Source of the DNA: Catenulispora sp. GP43
Lineage (GTDB): Bacteria; Actinomycetota; Actinomycetes; Streptomycetales; Catenulisporaceae
Direction of reading: 5' to 3'
Assembly (NCBI RefSeq): GCF_041260665.1
Contig: NZ_JBGCCT010000018.1
Location: 62,001-126,000, forward strand
Length of the DNA stretch: 64,000 nt
Below the pieces are notes generated by a model, which saw only the letters and a list, made by a program, of their open reading frames with translations, was not told the origin of the DNA and searched no databases. Made by a program: the position numbers and the translations under genes. Of this stretch, positions 24,980 to 34,343 are shown in pieces; within the stretch, counting starts at the first letter, position 1, and every line of letters begins with the position of its first letter.

Positions 24980-25198
24980 CACACAGAGCCCAGCTTCGAG
25001 TCCAGCCTCTGCGGCAGAGAAACCGAGCCCGGCCGGCTCTACTATGCTCGGCGACGATGATTTCATGCATCGACGTGCCATGGGGGGGTAGTGCTGACAT
25101 GCTGATGACGTGCCGCACAGTTGCAGCCGACATGATGGTGACGCTGTCCGGGAATACCCGTGCAGCCCGGTAGCGGCCGGCCCGGCACGCGCGCGCCG

Positions 25199-26056
25199 AT
25201 GCCGGATGGGGCGACGTCGCGCTCTGCGACGGTCAACGGTGTGCGGCTCCACTACGTGATCGCCGGCAGCGGCGATCCGGTGCTCCTCCTGCATGGCTGG
25301 CCCGAGACCTGGTACGCGTGGCGCAAGGTCATTCCGGTGCTGGCGGCCCGGTACACGGTGGTCGCGCCTGACATGCGCGGCTACGGCGATTCGGAGCGTC
25401 CCGTCGGCGGCTACGACAAGGTGACGGTCGCAACCGATCTGCACGAGCTGATGCGTTCGCTGGGATTCGGCCGCATTCACCTCGTCACCCAGGACATGGG
25501 CGGGCCCGTGGGCTTTGCCTATGCGGCGAGCTTTCCGGCGGATGTGCGCGACTTCACCTTCATTGAGAGTGCAGTTCCGGGGTTCGGCCTCGAAGCGTCG
25601 ATGGACGTGGCTCACGGCGGCAGTTGGCACGTGGGGTTCAACATGGCGGAGGGGATCAGCGAGATGCTGGTCGCCGGGCGAGAGCGAGCCTTCATCGAGT
25701 ACTTCTACCGTCGCGGCACGCTGCACCGGGACGCGCTGACGCAGACCGATATCGACGAATACGCGCGCAGCTACGAGGCGGGCGGTCTCGTGGCGAGCTT
25801 CAAGTATTACCGGACGCTTTTCGACGACGCGAAAGTCAATCGCGAGAAGCTCGCCGTGCAAGCGCTCACCCTCCCGGTGCTCTCGCTCGCAGCCGAGAAG
25901 GGGTTCGGTGACCTCTCCCATGCCTCGATCACGCAGGTCGCCGACCACGTCGAGCGGCAGACCATCGCGGAGGCGAAGCACTTCCTGGTGCAGGATCAGC
26001 CGCAGGCGGCGGCAGAGGCGATTCTGAGCTTTCTGACGCGAATGGATGAAGCCTGA
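25199..26056 (+). CDS. Alpha/beta hydrolase, epoxide hydrolase-like
   Basis: About 285 residues from the ATG at 25199 (a GTG at 25160 would add 13 residues; neither has a good ribosome-binding site). HGWPETWYAWRKV carries the oxyanion HGWP motif of epoxide hydrolases, TQDMGGPVG places Asp as nucleophile as in epoxide hydrolases and haloalkane dehalogenases, and AKHFLVQDQP supplies the catalytic His. It would open epoxides or related substrates through an ester intermediate. It is monocistronic, 180-220 bases after the GlxA gene. Confidence 0.85.
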   Translation: MPDGATSRSATVNGVRLHYVIAGSGDPVLLLHGWPETWYAWRKVIPVLAARYTVVAPDMRGYGDSERPVGGYDKVTVATDLHELMRSLGFGRIHLVTQDMGGPVGFAYAASFPADVRDFTFIESAVPGFGLEASMDVAHGGSWHVGFNMAEGISEMLVAGRERAFIEYFYRRGTLHRDALTQTDIDEYARSYEAGGLVASFKYYRTLFDDAKVNREKLAVQALTLPVLSLAAEKGFGDLSHASITQVADHVERQTIAEAKHFLVQDQPQAAAEAILSFLTRMDEA

Positions 26057-26244
26057 TGCGGCAACTCTTAAGCCCGCCTTCCTAGGCAGCACCTGCCCGG
26101 CTTAGGACTGGAATCAGGTCGACCGGGGACGGGCCGGTGGCCGGTCGGCCCTTCATCGCCCGCAGGTGAGAGGCGTCCACGTCCGCCACCGTGATCCCTG
26201 CCCGGCCACTCATCCGTTGACACCGTCACTCGCACCTGCATACG

Positions 26245-26262
26245 CTTAACATATTGGTTAAG
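26245..26262. promoter_or_regulatory. ArsR operator-like inverted repeat
   Basis: CTTAAC-ATATTG-GTTAAG, perfect six-base arms with a six-base spacer, 17 bases before the GTG of the ArsR-type gene. AT-rich TTAAC...GTTAA repeats are usual for this regulator group, so autoregulation is likely. Confidence 0.65.
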
Positions 26263-26278
26263 TGAAAGGGGGCTCCCA

Positions 26279-26677
26279 GTGGCTGCCACCGATCAGCTCA
26301 GCGCGGTGTTCTCGGCGCTGTCCGACCCGACTCGGCGGGCGATCATCGCCGAGTTGGCCACTCGCGACGCCACGGTCACCGAGCTCACCGCTCCCCTGTC
26401 GATCTCGATGCCGGCGGTGTCGCGGCACCTGAAAGTGCTCGAGCGCGCCGCGCTCATCTCGCGGTCGCGGTCGGGCAAGTGGCGCGCGAGCCGCCTCGAG
26501 GCTGCCCCGCTGCGCGAGGCGGCCGACTGGATCGAACGCTACCGGCAGTTCTGGGACTCGTCCCTCACCCGCCTCGACGCCCACCTCGCCGCGGTGCAGG
26601 CCGCCGAACAGGCCGCCGAACAGGCCGCCGAACAGGCGACAGGCCGGATTGCCGAGGACTCCAAGGAGCTCGAATGA
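26279..26677 (+). CDS. ArsR-family transcriptional regulator
   Basis: A 132-residue winged-helix repressor starting with GTG; AAAGGGGG lies upstream. FSALSDPTRRAIIAELATRD leads into the recognition helix block SMPAVSRHLKVLERAALISR. No metal-binding Cys motif (ELCVCDL) is present, as in the non-metal subgroup linked to AHSA1 genes. The C-terminus contains a tandem AAEQ repeat from an exact 12-base DNA repeat at about 26597-26635. It overlaps the next gene by ATGA and heads a three-gene operon. Confidence 0.9.
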   Translation: MAATDQLSAVFSALSDPTRRAIIAELATRDATVTELTAPLSISMPAVSRHLKVLERAALISRSRSGKWRASRLEAAPLREAADWIERYRQFWDSSLTRLDAHLAAVQAAEQAAEQAAEQATGRIAEDSKELE

Positions 26678-27180
26678 ACACCGAAACCCCGCAGCTCGCC
26701 ATCTCCCGCGTGTTCGACGCGCCGCGTCAGCTCGTCTACCGGGCCTTCACCGATCCCGACCACCTGGCGGCGTGGTGGGGCCCGATCGGCAACTCGCTGC
26801 CGCGCGATGAGATCGAGTTCGACGTGCGCCCCGGCGGCTTTCAACGGTGGACGGAGGTCAACGCGGCCGAACCCGAGCTTCGCGTGCACGTCCACGTCGA
26901 CCTCACCGACGTCGCCGACGGCGAACTGCTCGAAGGCGTCATGCACGTCAGCGGCCGGCTGCCGGAGGGCATCGAGCCGTTCGCGACGAGGCTGCGGGTC
27001 GAGTTCCACGACGAGGCTGACGGACGGACGCGCCTGGAGATCCGCCAGTGGCTCCCCGAACATCTGGCGCACCCCAGCGAGGAGGGTTGGCGCCAAGCGT
27101 TCACCAAGCTGGACGCCGCGCTGATGAACATCCAGGCTGCTGAAGCCCATCACCGAGAGGCAGAGGCATGGCAAAGCTGA
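26674..27180 (+). CDS. SRPBCC/AHSA1 domain protein
   Basis: A 168-residue START-like protein of the AHSA1 group: ISRVFDAPRQLVYRAFTDPD, LAAWWGPIGN, then the beta-barrel and a C-terminal helix (EEGWRQAFTKLDAALM). These bind hydrophobic ligands; the bacterial ArsR-linked ones have no firm function. Start ATG overlaps the ArsR stop (ATGA) and its end overlaps the RibD-like gene by 13 bases, so all three are co-translated. Confidence 0.88.
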   Translation: MNTETPQLAISRVFDAPRQLVYRAFTDPDHLAAWWGPIGNSLPRDEIEFDVRPGGFQRWTEVNAAEPELRVHVHVDLTDVADGELLEGVMHVSGRLPEGIEPFATRLRVEFHDEADGRTRLEIRQWLPEHLAHPSEEGWRQAFTKLDAALMNIQAAEAHHREAEAWQS

Positions 27181-27731
27181 TTTACGTGACGAACATGTCG
27201 CTCGACGGCTACATCGAGGACGAACACGGCGCGTTCGACTGGTTCCCCGTCGACGACGAGGTCTTCGCGTTCACCACCGACCTCCTGCGGTCTGCGGGCA
27301 CGTTTCTCTACGGACGGCGCCTGTACGAGGCGATGGCCGTCTGGGAGACCGACCCCGCCCTGGCCGCCAAGTCCGGCCTCATGGCCGACTTCGCGAGCGC
27401 CTGGCAGGCGGCGAGCAAAGTCGTGTACTCCACGACCCTCGACGCGGTGCCAACCGCCGACACCCGGCTGGAACGCCGATTCGACCCCGCCGCAGTACGC
27501 GAACTGAAGGCCACGGCCGGCAGCGATCTCCTCGTGGGAGGCGCCAACCTCGCGACCCAGGCCTTCAAGGCCGGGCTCGTCGACGAGTGCCGGTTGCTCG
27601 TCCTGCCCATCGTCGTCGGCGGGGGCAAGCCGGGGCTGCCGACCGGCGTGCGCGCCGACCTCGAGCTCCTCGACGAGCGCCGGTTCCGAAACGGGGTCGT
27701 ACACCTCCGCTACCGCCTTCTCGGGCAGTGA
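27168..27731 (+). CDS. Dihydrofolate reductase-like (RibD C-terminal domain) protein
   Basis: A 187-residue RibD-C family protein: AKLIYVTNMSLDGYIEDEHG, FLYGRRLYEAM and DLLVGGANLATQAFKAGLVD. It is the third gene of the ArsR, AHSA1, RibD-C operon, a frequent actinomycete arrangement, and begins inside the AHSA1 gene. It is predicted to be an NADPH-dependent reductase of unknown substrate. It is a paralogue of the gene at 258-857, but only distantly similar. Confidence 0.87.
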   Translation: MAKLIYVTNMSLDGYIEDEHGAFDWFPVDDEVFAFTTDLLRSAGTFLYGRRLYEAMAVWETDPALAAKSGLMADFASAWQAASKVVYSTTLDAVPTADTRLERRFDPAAVRELKATAGSDLLVGGANLATQAFKAGLVDECRLLVLPIVVGGGKPGLPTGVRADLELLDERRFRNGVVHLRYRLLGQ

Positions 27732-27774
27732 ACGACAGCCCTTTCCGAGATGGTGGAACCGGAACCGGCCCCCC

Positions 27775-28728
27775 TCACACCCACCCCCGCCCCCGCGCCT
27801 CCATCCCGGCCTGGAACCGCGTGGTCGCGTCCAGGCTGCGCATCAGGGCCTGGACCCGCCGCTGCGTGGTGCGGAAGCTCCAGCCCAGAGCGCGGGCGAT
27901 GGCCTCGTCGGTCTGCCCGGAGGCCAGCAGCAACAGCAGCGAGCGGGTCTCCTCGTCCGGTCCGGCCCCGGCGGCCTGCGGGATCGGCAGGGCCAGCCGC
28001 CACTCGGCCTCGAACAGCGCGATCAGCGCGTCCAGGAGCGAGGAGGGGTGGATCACGTACGCGGTGGTCAGCGCCTCCTCCGGGTCCCTGATCGGGATCA
28101 GGGCCTGGCGGTCGTCGCTGATCACCATCTTGATCGGCAGCGTGGGGCGGGTGCGGGCGTGCTCGAAGGTCTGCGAGGGCCTGATGTCCTGGCTGAGGCG
28201 GCCGGGCCAGGCCAGGGCGGCGCGGGTGTAGATGACGCGGTAGTTCAGGCCGGAGCGGGCGCGGCCCGCTTCCCGGTCGTGGTTGGTGCCGGGGGCGTCG
28301 AGGTAGGGCGGTCGGTCGAAGCCGCGGATCTGGTGGCGGGCCTCGGTCTGCAGGTGCTCGAAGCGGCGGCTGATCTCCTCGTGGCCGCGGACCACCTCGA
28401 CCGACAGCGAGGGGTCGGTGTAGCGGGCCGCCTCGCGGTAGCTGTCCATGAGCTCGTTCATCAAGGACCTGACGCGCACCAGCTCCTGCTCCGCGCGGCC
28501 GACCAGCGAGCCGATCGCGACGTCCGGTGCCGAGGCGAACCACACCGCCGCGCGGCCGGGGGCCCGGCTGGCCATCCCCTCGGCGGTCAAGCGATCAAGT
28601 GCGCCGCGTACCTTGGTCAGCGGCAGGCCCGTGACCTCCGCCAAACGCGCCGCGCCGGACTCCGGATGCTCAACGAGTGCTGAGTACACGGTGCCGCACG
28701 GCTCCGGCAGACCGACCGATTCCAGCAC
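27775..28728 (-). CDS. TrmB-like regulator with C-terminal LuxR-type HTH
   Basis: A 317-residue regulator. The N-terminal winged helix (TVYSALVEHPESGAARLAEV, then GLPLTKVRGALDRLTAEGM) is TrmB-like; a middle domain follows (PYLDAPGTNHDREAG...VIYTRAAL region), and the C-terminus has a LuxR-type HTH (SGQTDEAIARALGWSFRTTQ). The GTG at 28728 has AAGGGGG five bases upstream, so the frame to 28836 is rejected. Streptomycetes carry many such orphans, some controlling secondary metabolism or proteases. It is divergent from the large secreted peptidase, a possible target. Confidence 0.83.
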   Translation of the reverse strand: MLESVGLPEPCGTVYSALVEHPESGAARLAEVTGLPLTKVRGALDRLTAEGMASRAPGRAAVWFASAPDVAIGSLVGRAEQELVRVRSLMNELMDSYREAARYTDPSLSVEVVRGHEEISRRFEHLQTEARHQIRGFDRPPYLDAPGTNHDREAGRARSGLNYRVIYTRAALAWPGRLSQDIRPSQTFEHARTRPTLPIKMVISDDRQALIPIRDPEEALTTAYVIHPSSLLDALIALFEAEWRLALPIPQAAGAGPDEETRSLLLLLASGQTDEAIARALGWSFRTTQRRVQALMRSLDATTRFQAGMEARGRGWV

Positions 28729-28866
28729 GTCAGCCCCCTTATTCAAGACCGCTGGCGTAAGTACGCCGAGTGGCGAGAATACGCCCCGCTGGCCATCTTG
28801 TGCCATCCCCCGCCCCGCTGCCAGGTTGTTCCCCACCGTTCATATACTGAAGCGCGTGAGGACCAA

Positions 28867-31800
28867 ATGCACAGTGCAAGAAGGCGAATACGCCTGGTCA
28901 CGGCCCTGATAGCAGGCACCACGCTGGCCGCCGGCACGCTCGGCACCGCCAGCGCCGCCACCGGTGCCACCACCCCCGGCGCCCCGACCGTCCCGAGCCG
29001 GCCCACCTACGCCTTCGGGTCCGGCGGGGCCTCGGTCTTCGGCGAGAGCTGGAACAGCGCCGACCACCCGGTCCCCGCCGGCTCCACCGCCGGTGCCAAG
29101 GCCGGCACCGCGGCCGCCCCCGGCCACACCGTCAGCAGCATGATCAGCGACCGCACCCAGATCCCCGCCTCGCTGGTCGCCGCCGCCAAGTCCGACGCCG
29201 CCACCGTCACCAAGCGTCTCAACGCGGCGAACACGTCGGGCCTGCCGGACAACTACGGCATCTCCTCCTCGCTGGAGAGCTGGATGAACTCCGGCGGCGT
29301 CGACGCCCTCGGCGCCTACAGCGACCTGGCCACCCGCTACGGCAAGCTGCCGGGGCAGGGCGAGATCATCACCAACGTCTGCGTCGGCGACCTCACCGAC
29401 CAGTCGATGGCCGACGCCGGCGACGGGTACGTCCAGCAGTACGGTCCGACCACCGTCGTCCAGGGCGGCCAGCGCTACCTGGACATGCCGTCCATGCCGC
29501 TGATCCCCACCTACGTCGCCGACACCTCCGGGCACCTGAACCCGCTGGGCTCCACGGAGAACCAGGACCCGTCCAACGGCGAGATCATGCTCGACTTCAG
29601 CGTGATGGCCCCGCTGCCGCACCAGAGCCAGCGCCCGTCCAACACCGGCAGCGGCTTCACCGACCTGCTCGGCGTGGCCCCCGGCGCGCAGTACCGGCTG
29701 GTCGTGCCCTCGGCCCCGACGCCGGACCAGATCCGGGTCGCGCTGCTGGCCGCCGCGCGCCAGAACCCGCGGCCGAACGTGATCAACGCCAGCCTCGGCT
29801 TCGGGACCGACAGCCAGGGCTTCCCCGGGCGCTACCTGGAGGACGACCCGACGATCGAGGCCACCGTCGCCCAGATCGTGCACCAGTACGGCATCACCGT
29901 CTCCATCGCGGCCAACGACGGCACCCGCCTGTACACCCCGACCGCGGTCGGCCCGGACGGCGGCAGCACGCCGACCGACCTGGCGCACTCCGCGCACCAG
30001 GCGACCACCATCGACGACGACTCGATGTCCACGACCCCCTCGAAGGTCCAGGACAGCGGCGCCATCGCCGCCGGCGGCACCACCACCGACGACACGCTGG
30101 CCGCCGGCACCGCGGGCCCGGCGACCGTCGCGGAGACCCGGATCAGCGGCAGCGGCGACTTCTCCTCCGGGATGGGCTCGCGCATCAACCTGTCGGCGCC
30201 CAGCGACAACATCCCGGCGTTCTACCACGGCGAGGGCATGACGGCGACGAACGTCGCCGTCAGCCTGACCGGCGGCACCTCGGCCGCGGCCCCGGAGATC
30301 GCGGCCTCGGCGGCCGTGGTCGACGCCGCCGCGAAGCTGACCGGCCGGGCCCTGACGCCGGAGCAGATCAGGGACCTGCTGGTGCACACCGCGCGCCCGG
30401 TGGCCACGCCGTCTCAGATCGACCGGAGCCTGAACGTCGGCCCGCAGGTGGACGTCACCGCCGCGGTCGAGCGGCTGCTGTCGGCGCGCCACGAGGACGC
30501 CACCGACGCCGTGGTCAACAGCACCGCGACCACTGACGCCACCGCCACCACCGACGCCACCGACGCCAAGAGCGGCCCGACGAAGATCGTCCGCCTCGGC
30601 GTCCAGCACCACCAGCTGCTGGGCGAGGAGGGCGGGGAGTTCCTGGAGAACACCGACCCGACCTCCATCGACCTGGCCGGCCCGACCGACGGCCGCAACG
30701 AGAAGACCGGCGAGGGACTGGTCGGCCCGATCACCTTCGCCGCCGATGTGGTCAACGCCGGACACGGCGCGCGCTACCGGCTGACCGTCGGTTCGAAGAC
30801 CTTCGACTCCGACACCCCGGCGATCCGCCTCACCCCGACGCAGCTGCTGACCGCCGCCGGGCTTCCCGTGGTCTCCACGACCCCGCGCACGGTCTCAGTC
30901 CGCTTCGACGTCCTGAACCACGGCCGGTCCACCGCCTCGATCACCCAGTCCATCACCCTCAGCGCGACCGACGGCACCTACATGGAAGGCCAGGCGCCGA
31001 CCGCCCCGGCGACCGTCGCCGCGGGCCAGGACGTGACCGTGCACTACGACCTGACCGGCGTGCGCACCGTCAAGAAGCCGACCCTCACGGTCTCGACCGT
31101 CGGCCACTGGAGCCCGCTGCTCGCGCCGCTCTACAACAACGCCTGGACCACACCGCTCACCGGCACCTCCGGCGACGTGAAGATCCCCGCCTCGGCGTTC
31201 GCCTCCGGCGGCGGCATCTACGGCATCACGATCATCCAGGACAACTCCAACCCGCAGTTCCCGGTCTACAGCGAGTCCGCGCCGATCCGCGTCTCCGGCT
31301 TCACCGCCGACCGCCGCGCCGACGCGCCGACCCTGGCTGCCGGCGCCGCGCGCCACGGCGACTCCGCCGCGTTCGGCCACCAGGCCGAGGTCTCGCGCAA
31401 GGCGTCGACGTTCAGCGTGCGCTACTCGGTGGACTCGGTGCCCGGCGCCGACGGCGCGATGCTGGAGATCTCCGCCGGCGCGCCGACGCTGTGGAACTCG
31501 CTGAACACCTTCACCGCGCAGAACGGCACCGCCCGGGACGGCGACGGCTTCGACGCCGGCTCGGTGCTCTACCAGCGGCTCCCGTGGAGCTCCGGGGTGG
31601 TGACGCTGGACGCGCTCAAGCTCGGCCTGGCCACCGCCTCGCAGTACAACGTGCGGGTGGTGCCGGTGGGCCGCGACGGCAAGGCCGCGGGCCAGGCCTC
31701 GCCGTCCTCGACCCTGGTCGTGGACGACGGCGTGCCGCCGGCCGGCGGCGCGGTCGTGGACTTCGCCGCCAAGGGCGCGGACTCGGTCGCCGTGGTGACC

Positions 31801-32817
31801 GACGCCGCCGACGCCGGCGAGTCCGTCCGGCACTACGACCCGGCCACCGGGACGTACGGATCGGTGATCACCTCCGACACCACCCAGGCCGGACCGTACG
31901 CGCTCATCGGCGTGGACGACTCGGCGCACCGCGTGGTCCTGATGCACACCCTGAACCAGGACTCCTACCAGCTCGAAGTGCGCAACCTGACCGACGGCAG
32001 CCTGGTCGGCACGCCGCAGGCCGTGCAGAACACCCCGGGCCTGGTGATCGGCGGCCGGGTGGACGCCGCCACGCACAAGGCGTGGGTGCTCCAGTGGGTC
32101 AAGTCCGACTACCACGACGAGCTGCTCAACCTCGACGTCACCACCGGCAAGCCGGGCACCCCGGTCGAGCCGGACGCCACCGCGAAGGCCGGCCGGGCCT
32201 ACTACGACGGCATCGACGTGGACGCCGGCACCGGCACCGTCCAGCTCGCGCACCTGGCCGACAGCTCGCTGTGCTTCGGCGCCGCGGCGAACGCGGTGAT
32301 CGACATCAGCGAGGCCACCAGCGCGGTCAGCCTGTCCTCCGCGTCCAACCCGTCGTGCGGCACCAACTTCGCCTCGTCGCAGGACGGCTCCAAGAGCGTG
32401 CTGCTGAACTACGCGAGCTTCAGCGTCAACTTCCTGAGCCACCTCACCCTGCACATGATCGACGAGAAGACCCTGACCGACACCGGCGGCGGCACCCTGC
32501 GCCAGCAGATGGCCGGCGCCGTGGCCCTGGACAGCGCGCACCACGTGGCGCTGATCGCCTACGCCAGCCCGCAGCCGCTGTCGGTGTACGGCCACCCCGG
32601 CGGGATCCTGACCGACAGCAACTCCCGCGGCCAGATCGACGTGGTGGACACCGACACCGGCAAGGTCCTGAAGACCCTGTCCGCCTTCGAGTTCACCCAC
32701 GGCTTCGGCGGCCCGCTGTCCTTCACCGCCGAGCCGGACATCCAGATCGACCCGAAGACCCGGACCGGGTACACCTACGGGCCCGGCTGGAGCCAGATCG
32801 AGCAGTTCTCCTACTGA
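28867..32817 (+). CDS. Large secreted subtilisin/sedolisin-like serine peptidase
   Basis: A 1316-residue exported protein. The signal peptide ends near ASA at residues 28-30. The clan SB catalytic domain covers about residues 160-520: GTSAAAP at 470-476 gives the nucleophile Ser472. E239 and D243 (GEIMLDF) have the four-residue spacing of the sedolisin Glu/Asp pair, and D351 in IAANDG may be the oxyanion Asp; no subtilisin-type DSG or HGTHVAG motif is present. After a Thr/Asp/Ala linker near residue 560 come beta-sandwich-like domains and, from about 960, a propeller-like region. GAGGACC lies before the ATG. Confidence 0.8.
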   Translation: MHSARRRIRLVTALIAGTTLAAGTLGTASAATGATTPGAPTVPSRPTYAFGSGGASVFGESWNSADHPVPAGSTAGAKAGTAAAPGHTVSSMISDRTQIPASLVAAAKSDAATVTKRLNAANTSGLPDNYGISSSLESWMNSGGVDALGAYSDLATRYGKLPGQGEIITNVCVGDLTDQSMADAGDGYVQQYGPTTVVQGGQRYLDMPSMPLIPTYVADTSGHLNPLGSTENQDPSNGEIMLDFSVMAPLPHQSQRPSNTGSGFTDLLGVAPGAQYRLVVPSAPTPDQIRVALLAAARQNPRPNVINASLGFGTDSQGFPGRYLEDDPTIEATVAQIVHQYGITVSIAANDGTRLYTPTAVGPDGGSTPTDLAHSAHQATTIDDDSMSTTPSKVQDSGAIAAGGTTTDDTLAAGTAGPATVAETRISGSGDFSSGMGSRINLSAPSDNIPAFYHGEGMTATNVAVSLTGGTSAAAPEIAASAAVVDAAAKLTGRALTPEQIRDLLVHTARPVATPSQIDRSLNVGPQVDVTAAVERLLSARHEDATDAVVNSTATTDATATTDATDAKSGPTKIVRLGVQHHQLLGEEGGEFLENTDPTSIDLAGPTDGRNEKTGEGLVGPITFAADVVNAGHGARYRLTVGSKTFDSDTPAIRLTPTQLLTAAGLPVVSTTPRTVSVRFDVLNHGRSTASITQSITLSATDGTYMEGQAPTAPATVAAGQDVTVHYDLTGVRTVKKPTLTVSTVGHWSPLLAPLYNNAWTTPLTGTSGDVKIPASAFASGGGIYGITIIQDNSNPQFPVYSESAPIRVSGFTADRRADAPTLAAGAARHGDSAAFGHQAEVSRKASTFSVRYSVDSVPGADGAMLEISAGAPTLWNSLNTFTAQNGTARDGDGFDAGSVLYQRLPWSSGVVTLDALKLGLATASQYNVRVVPVGRDGKAAGQASPSSTLVVDDGVPPAGGAVVDFAAKGADSVAVVTDAADAGESVRHYDPATGTYGSVITSDTTQAGPYALIGVDDSAHRVVLMHTLNQDSYQLEVRNLTDGSLVGTPQAVQNTPGLVIGGRVDAATHKAWVLQWVKSDYHDELLNLDVTTGKPGTPVEPDATAKAGRAYYDGIDVDAGTGTVQLAHLADSSLCFGAAANAVIDISEATSAVSLSSASNPSCGTNFASSQDGSKSVLLNYASFSVNFLSHLTLHMIDEKTLTDTGGGTLRQQMAGAVALDSAHHVALIAYASPQPLSVYGHPGGILTDSNSRGQIDVVDTDTGKVLKTLSAFEFTHGFGGPLSFTAEPDIQIDPKTRTGYTYGPGWSQIEQFSY

Positions 32818-32859
32818 TACTGATACACCGCCCCTAGGGCGCCAACATCACGCACAACA

Positions 32860-32887
32860 GCGGACCGGGCCTGTGGGCCCGGTCCGC
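32860..32887 (+). terminator. Terminator of the peptidase gene
   Basis: A perfect 12-base-pair stem (GCGGACCGGGCC / GGCCCGGTCCGC) with a TGTG loop, 42 bases after the peptidase stop. It lies between convergent genes and may serve both. Confidence 0.8.
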
Positions 32888-32906
32888 TGGGCGTCTACCC
32901 CGTCGG

Positions 32907-33230
32907 TCATTCGCAAGCCCGACACTCAGCTGGTCGCGGGCGGCTCAGAGTCCCGCGCCAGTGCTCGACGGCGGACTCGCATGTGGTGGCCCGCTCCTGC
33001 GCGATCAGCTTCGCCTGCCCGGAGCTTGTCAGCATGTCGCAGGCCTTTGCGAAGTCCCCTGAGCCCACAGTACGCAGGTAGCGCTGGACGGTCGCACCGA
33101 AGTGGTTGAGCACCACGAAGAACCCGAACCCGCCGACGCCGAGGATGACGACCGTGGCAGTGCCGATCGCGAGCCAACGCCGCCGTATTCGCGGGCGTCG
33201 CGGGCGTCGCGACGGCACGGTTTCGGACAT
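32907..33230 (-). CDS. Small single-pass membrane protein, unknown function
   Basis: 107 residues: a basic cytoplasmic N-terminus (PSRRPRRPRIRRRWL), one membrane segment at about residues 20-43, and an outer part, VQRYLRTVGSGDFAKACDML, then a second Cys in ATTCESAVEHW. This outer part resembles DUF4878/lumazine-binding-like domains with a disulfide, but the match is only by eye. A leaderless promoter (TATGCT at 33237-33242, six bases before the ATG) supports the start. Confidence 0.65.
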   Translation of the reverse strand: MSETVPSRRPRRPRIRRRWLAIGTATVVILGVGGFGFFVVLNHFGATVQRYLRTVGSGDFAKACDMLTSSGQAKLIAQERATTCESAVEHWRGTLSRPRPAECRACE

Positions 33231-33327
33231 CGCCAGAGCATACAGACCCTCCGGCCGGCCTGTCCCCCGTGGCTGCGATGATGCGGTTCAGCCCTCTGGG
33301 GCGCCGTGAGGGCGCTGCGCCGGCACC

Positions 33328-34260
33328 TCACACGGTCAGGACGATCTTGCCCTGCGTGCGGCCGGATTCGATGAGCTCGTGCGCCTTGGCGGCGTCGTCC
33401 AGCGGCAGGGAGTGCTCGACGTAGGGCCGCAGCTTGCCCTCCTCCACCAGCGCGGCGAGGGCTTCGAGCCCGACGTGGTCCGGCTCGACAGTGAGGCCCG
33501 CGAAGCGGCGGCCGGCGTCGATGGTCGCGGCCCGCAGCTCGGCGTCCATGCGGTCCACGATGGTGACCAGTAGGCCGCCGGGACGCAGGACCTCGATCGA
33601 CTGGCGTCCCACGGCTCCGCCGACGGTGTCCAGGACGACGTCCATGTCACGGACCGCCTCGGTGATGTCCACGGCGCGGTAGTCGACGACCTCGTCGGCG
33701 CCGAGTCCGAGGACGAAGTCGTGCTTGGCGGCGCTGGCGGTGGCCACCACGTGTGCGCCGCGGGCCTTGGCGATCTGCACCGCCAGGTGCCCGACCCCGC
33801 CGCCGCCGGCGTGGATCAGGACCCGGTCGCCCGCGCCGACCTCGGCGGCGTCGGCGAGCGCCTGCCAGGCGGTGAGGCCGGCCAGTGGCAGGGCGGCGGC
33901 GTGGTCGTGGTCGATCGCGGCCGGTTTGCGGGCCAGTTGGCGGGAGGGGACGGCTACGTACTCGGCGTACCCGTTGCCGGCGCGCGGGAAGAACGGCATG
34001 CCGAATACCTCGTCCCCGGCCTGGAAGCGGGTCACGCCCGGCACCACCTCCTCCACGACTCCCGAGATGTCCCAGCCGAGGACGAACGGCGGCTGGCCGA
34101 GCATCGGGAACGCGCCGGAGCGGACCATGGCGTCGACCGGGTTGATGCCGGTGGCGTGCACGCGGACCAGGACCTCGGAGGGCAGCGGGGTGGGCTTGGG
34201 CATCTCGACGGTGTGCAGGACGGACGGGTCGCCGAACGAGTCCTGGGTGACAGCGCGCAT
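33328..34260 (-). CDS. NADP-dependent quinone oxidoreductase (zinc-free MDR family)
   Basis: A 310-residue medium-chain reductase: N-terminal GroES-like domain (VHATGINPVDAMVRSGAFP, then WDISGVVEEV) and Rossmann domain with LIHAGGGGVGHLAVQIAKAR. Zinc-binding Cys residues are absent, as in quinone oxidoreductases. It would use NADPH to reduce quinones or enones. GGAGGG lies nine bases before the ATG at 34260; a GTG five codons upstream is less likely. It is divergent from a TetR gene with an operator between them, so it is probably induced by its substrate. Confidence 0.9.
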   Translation of the reverse strand: MRAVTQDSFGDPSVLHTVEMPKPTPLPSEVLVRVHATGINPVDAMVRSGAFPMLGQPPFVLGWDISGVVEEVVPGVTRFQAGDEVFGMPFFPRAGNGYAEYVAVPSRQLARKPAAIDHDHAAALPLAGLTAWQALADAAEVGAGDRVLIHAGGGGVGHLAVQIAKARGAHVVATASAAKHDFVLGLGADEVVDYRAVDITEAVRDMDVVLDTVGGAVGRQSIEVLRPGGLLVTIVDRMDAELRAATIDAGRRFAGLTVEPDHVGLEALAALVEEGKLRPYVEHSLPLDDAAKAHELIESGRTQGKIVLTV

Positions 34261-34318
34261 GGGAGGTCCCTCCACAGTTCTGTAGTGGTCGATACAGAAA
34301 GTACGGTACCACGTTTCC

Positions 34319-34336
34319 TAGCGATCGCTATAGAAT
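34319..34336. promoter_or_regulatory. TetR operator abutting the -10 box
   Basis: TAGCGATCGCTA is a perfect 12-base palindrome at 34319-34330, directly followed by TAGAAT (34331-34336), the -10 box of the TetR gene seven bases before its ATG. A bound repressor would block the promoter, and the site is also close to the divergent oxidoreductase promoter. Confidence 0.65.
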
Positions 34337-34343
34337 GAAGGAC

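Noticed and set aside
28840..32700. Long minus-strand frames opposite the secreted peptidase
   Set aside because: Low-complexity Gly/Val/Arg/His translation, no start with ribosome-binding site, and the plus strand has a signal peptide and catalytic motifs.
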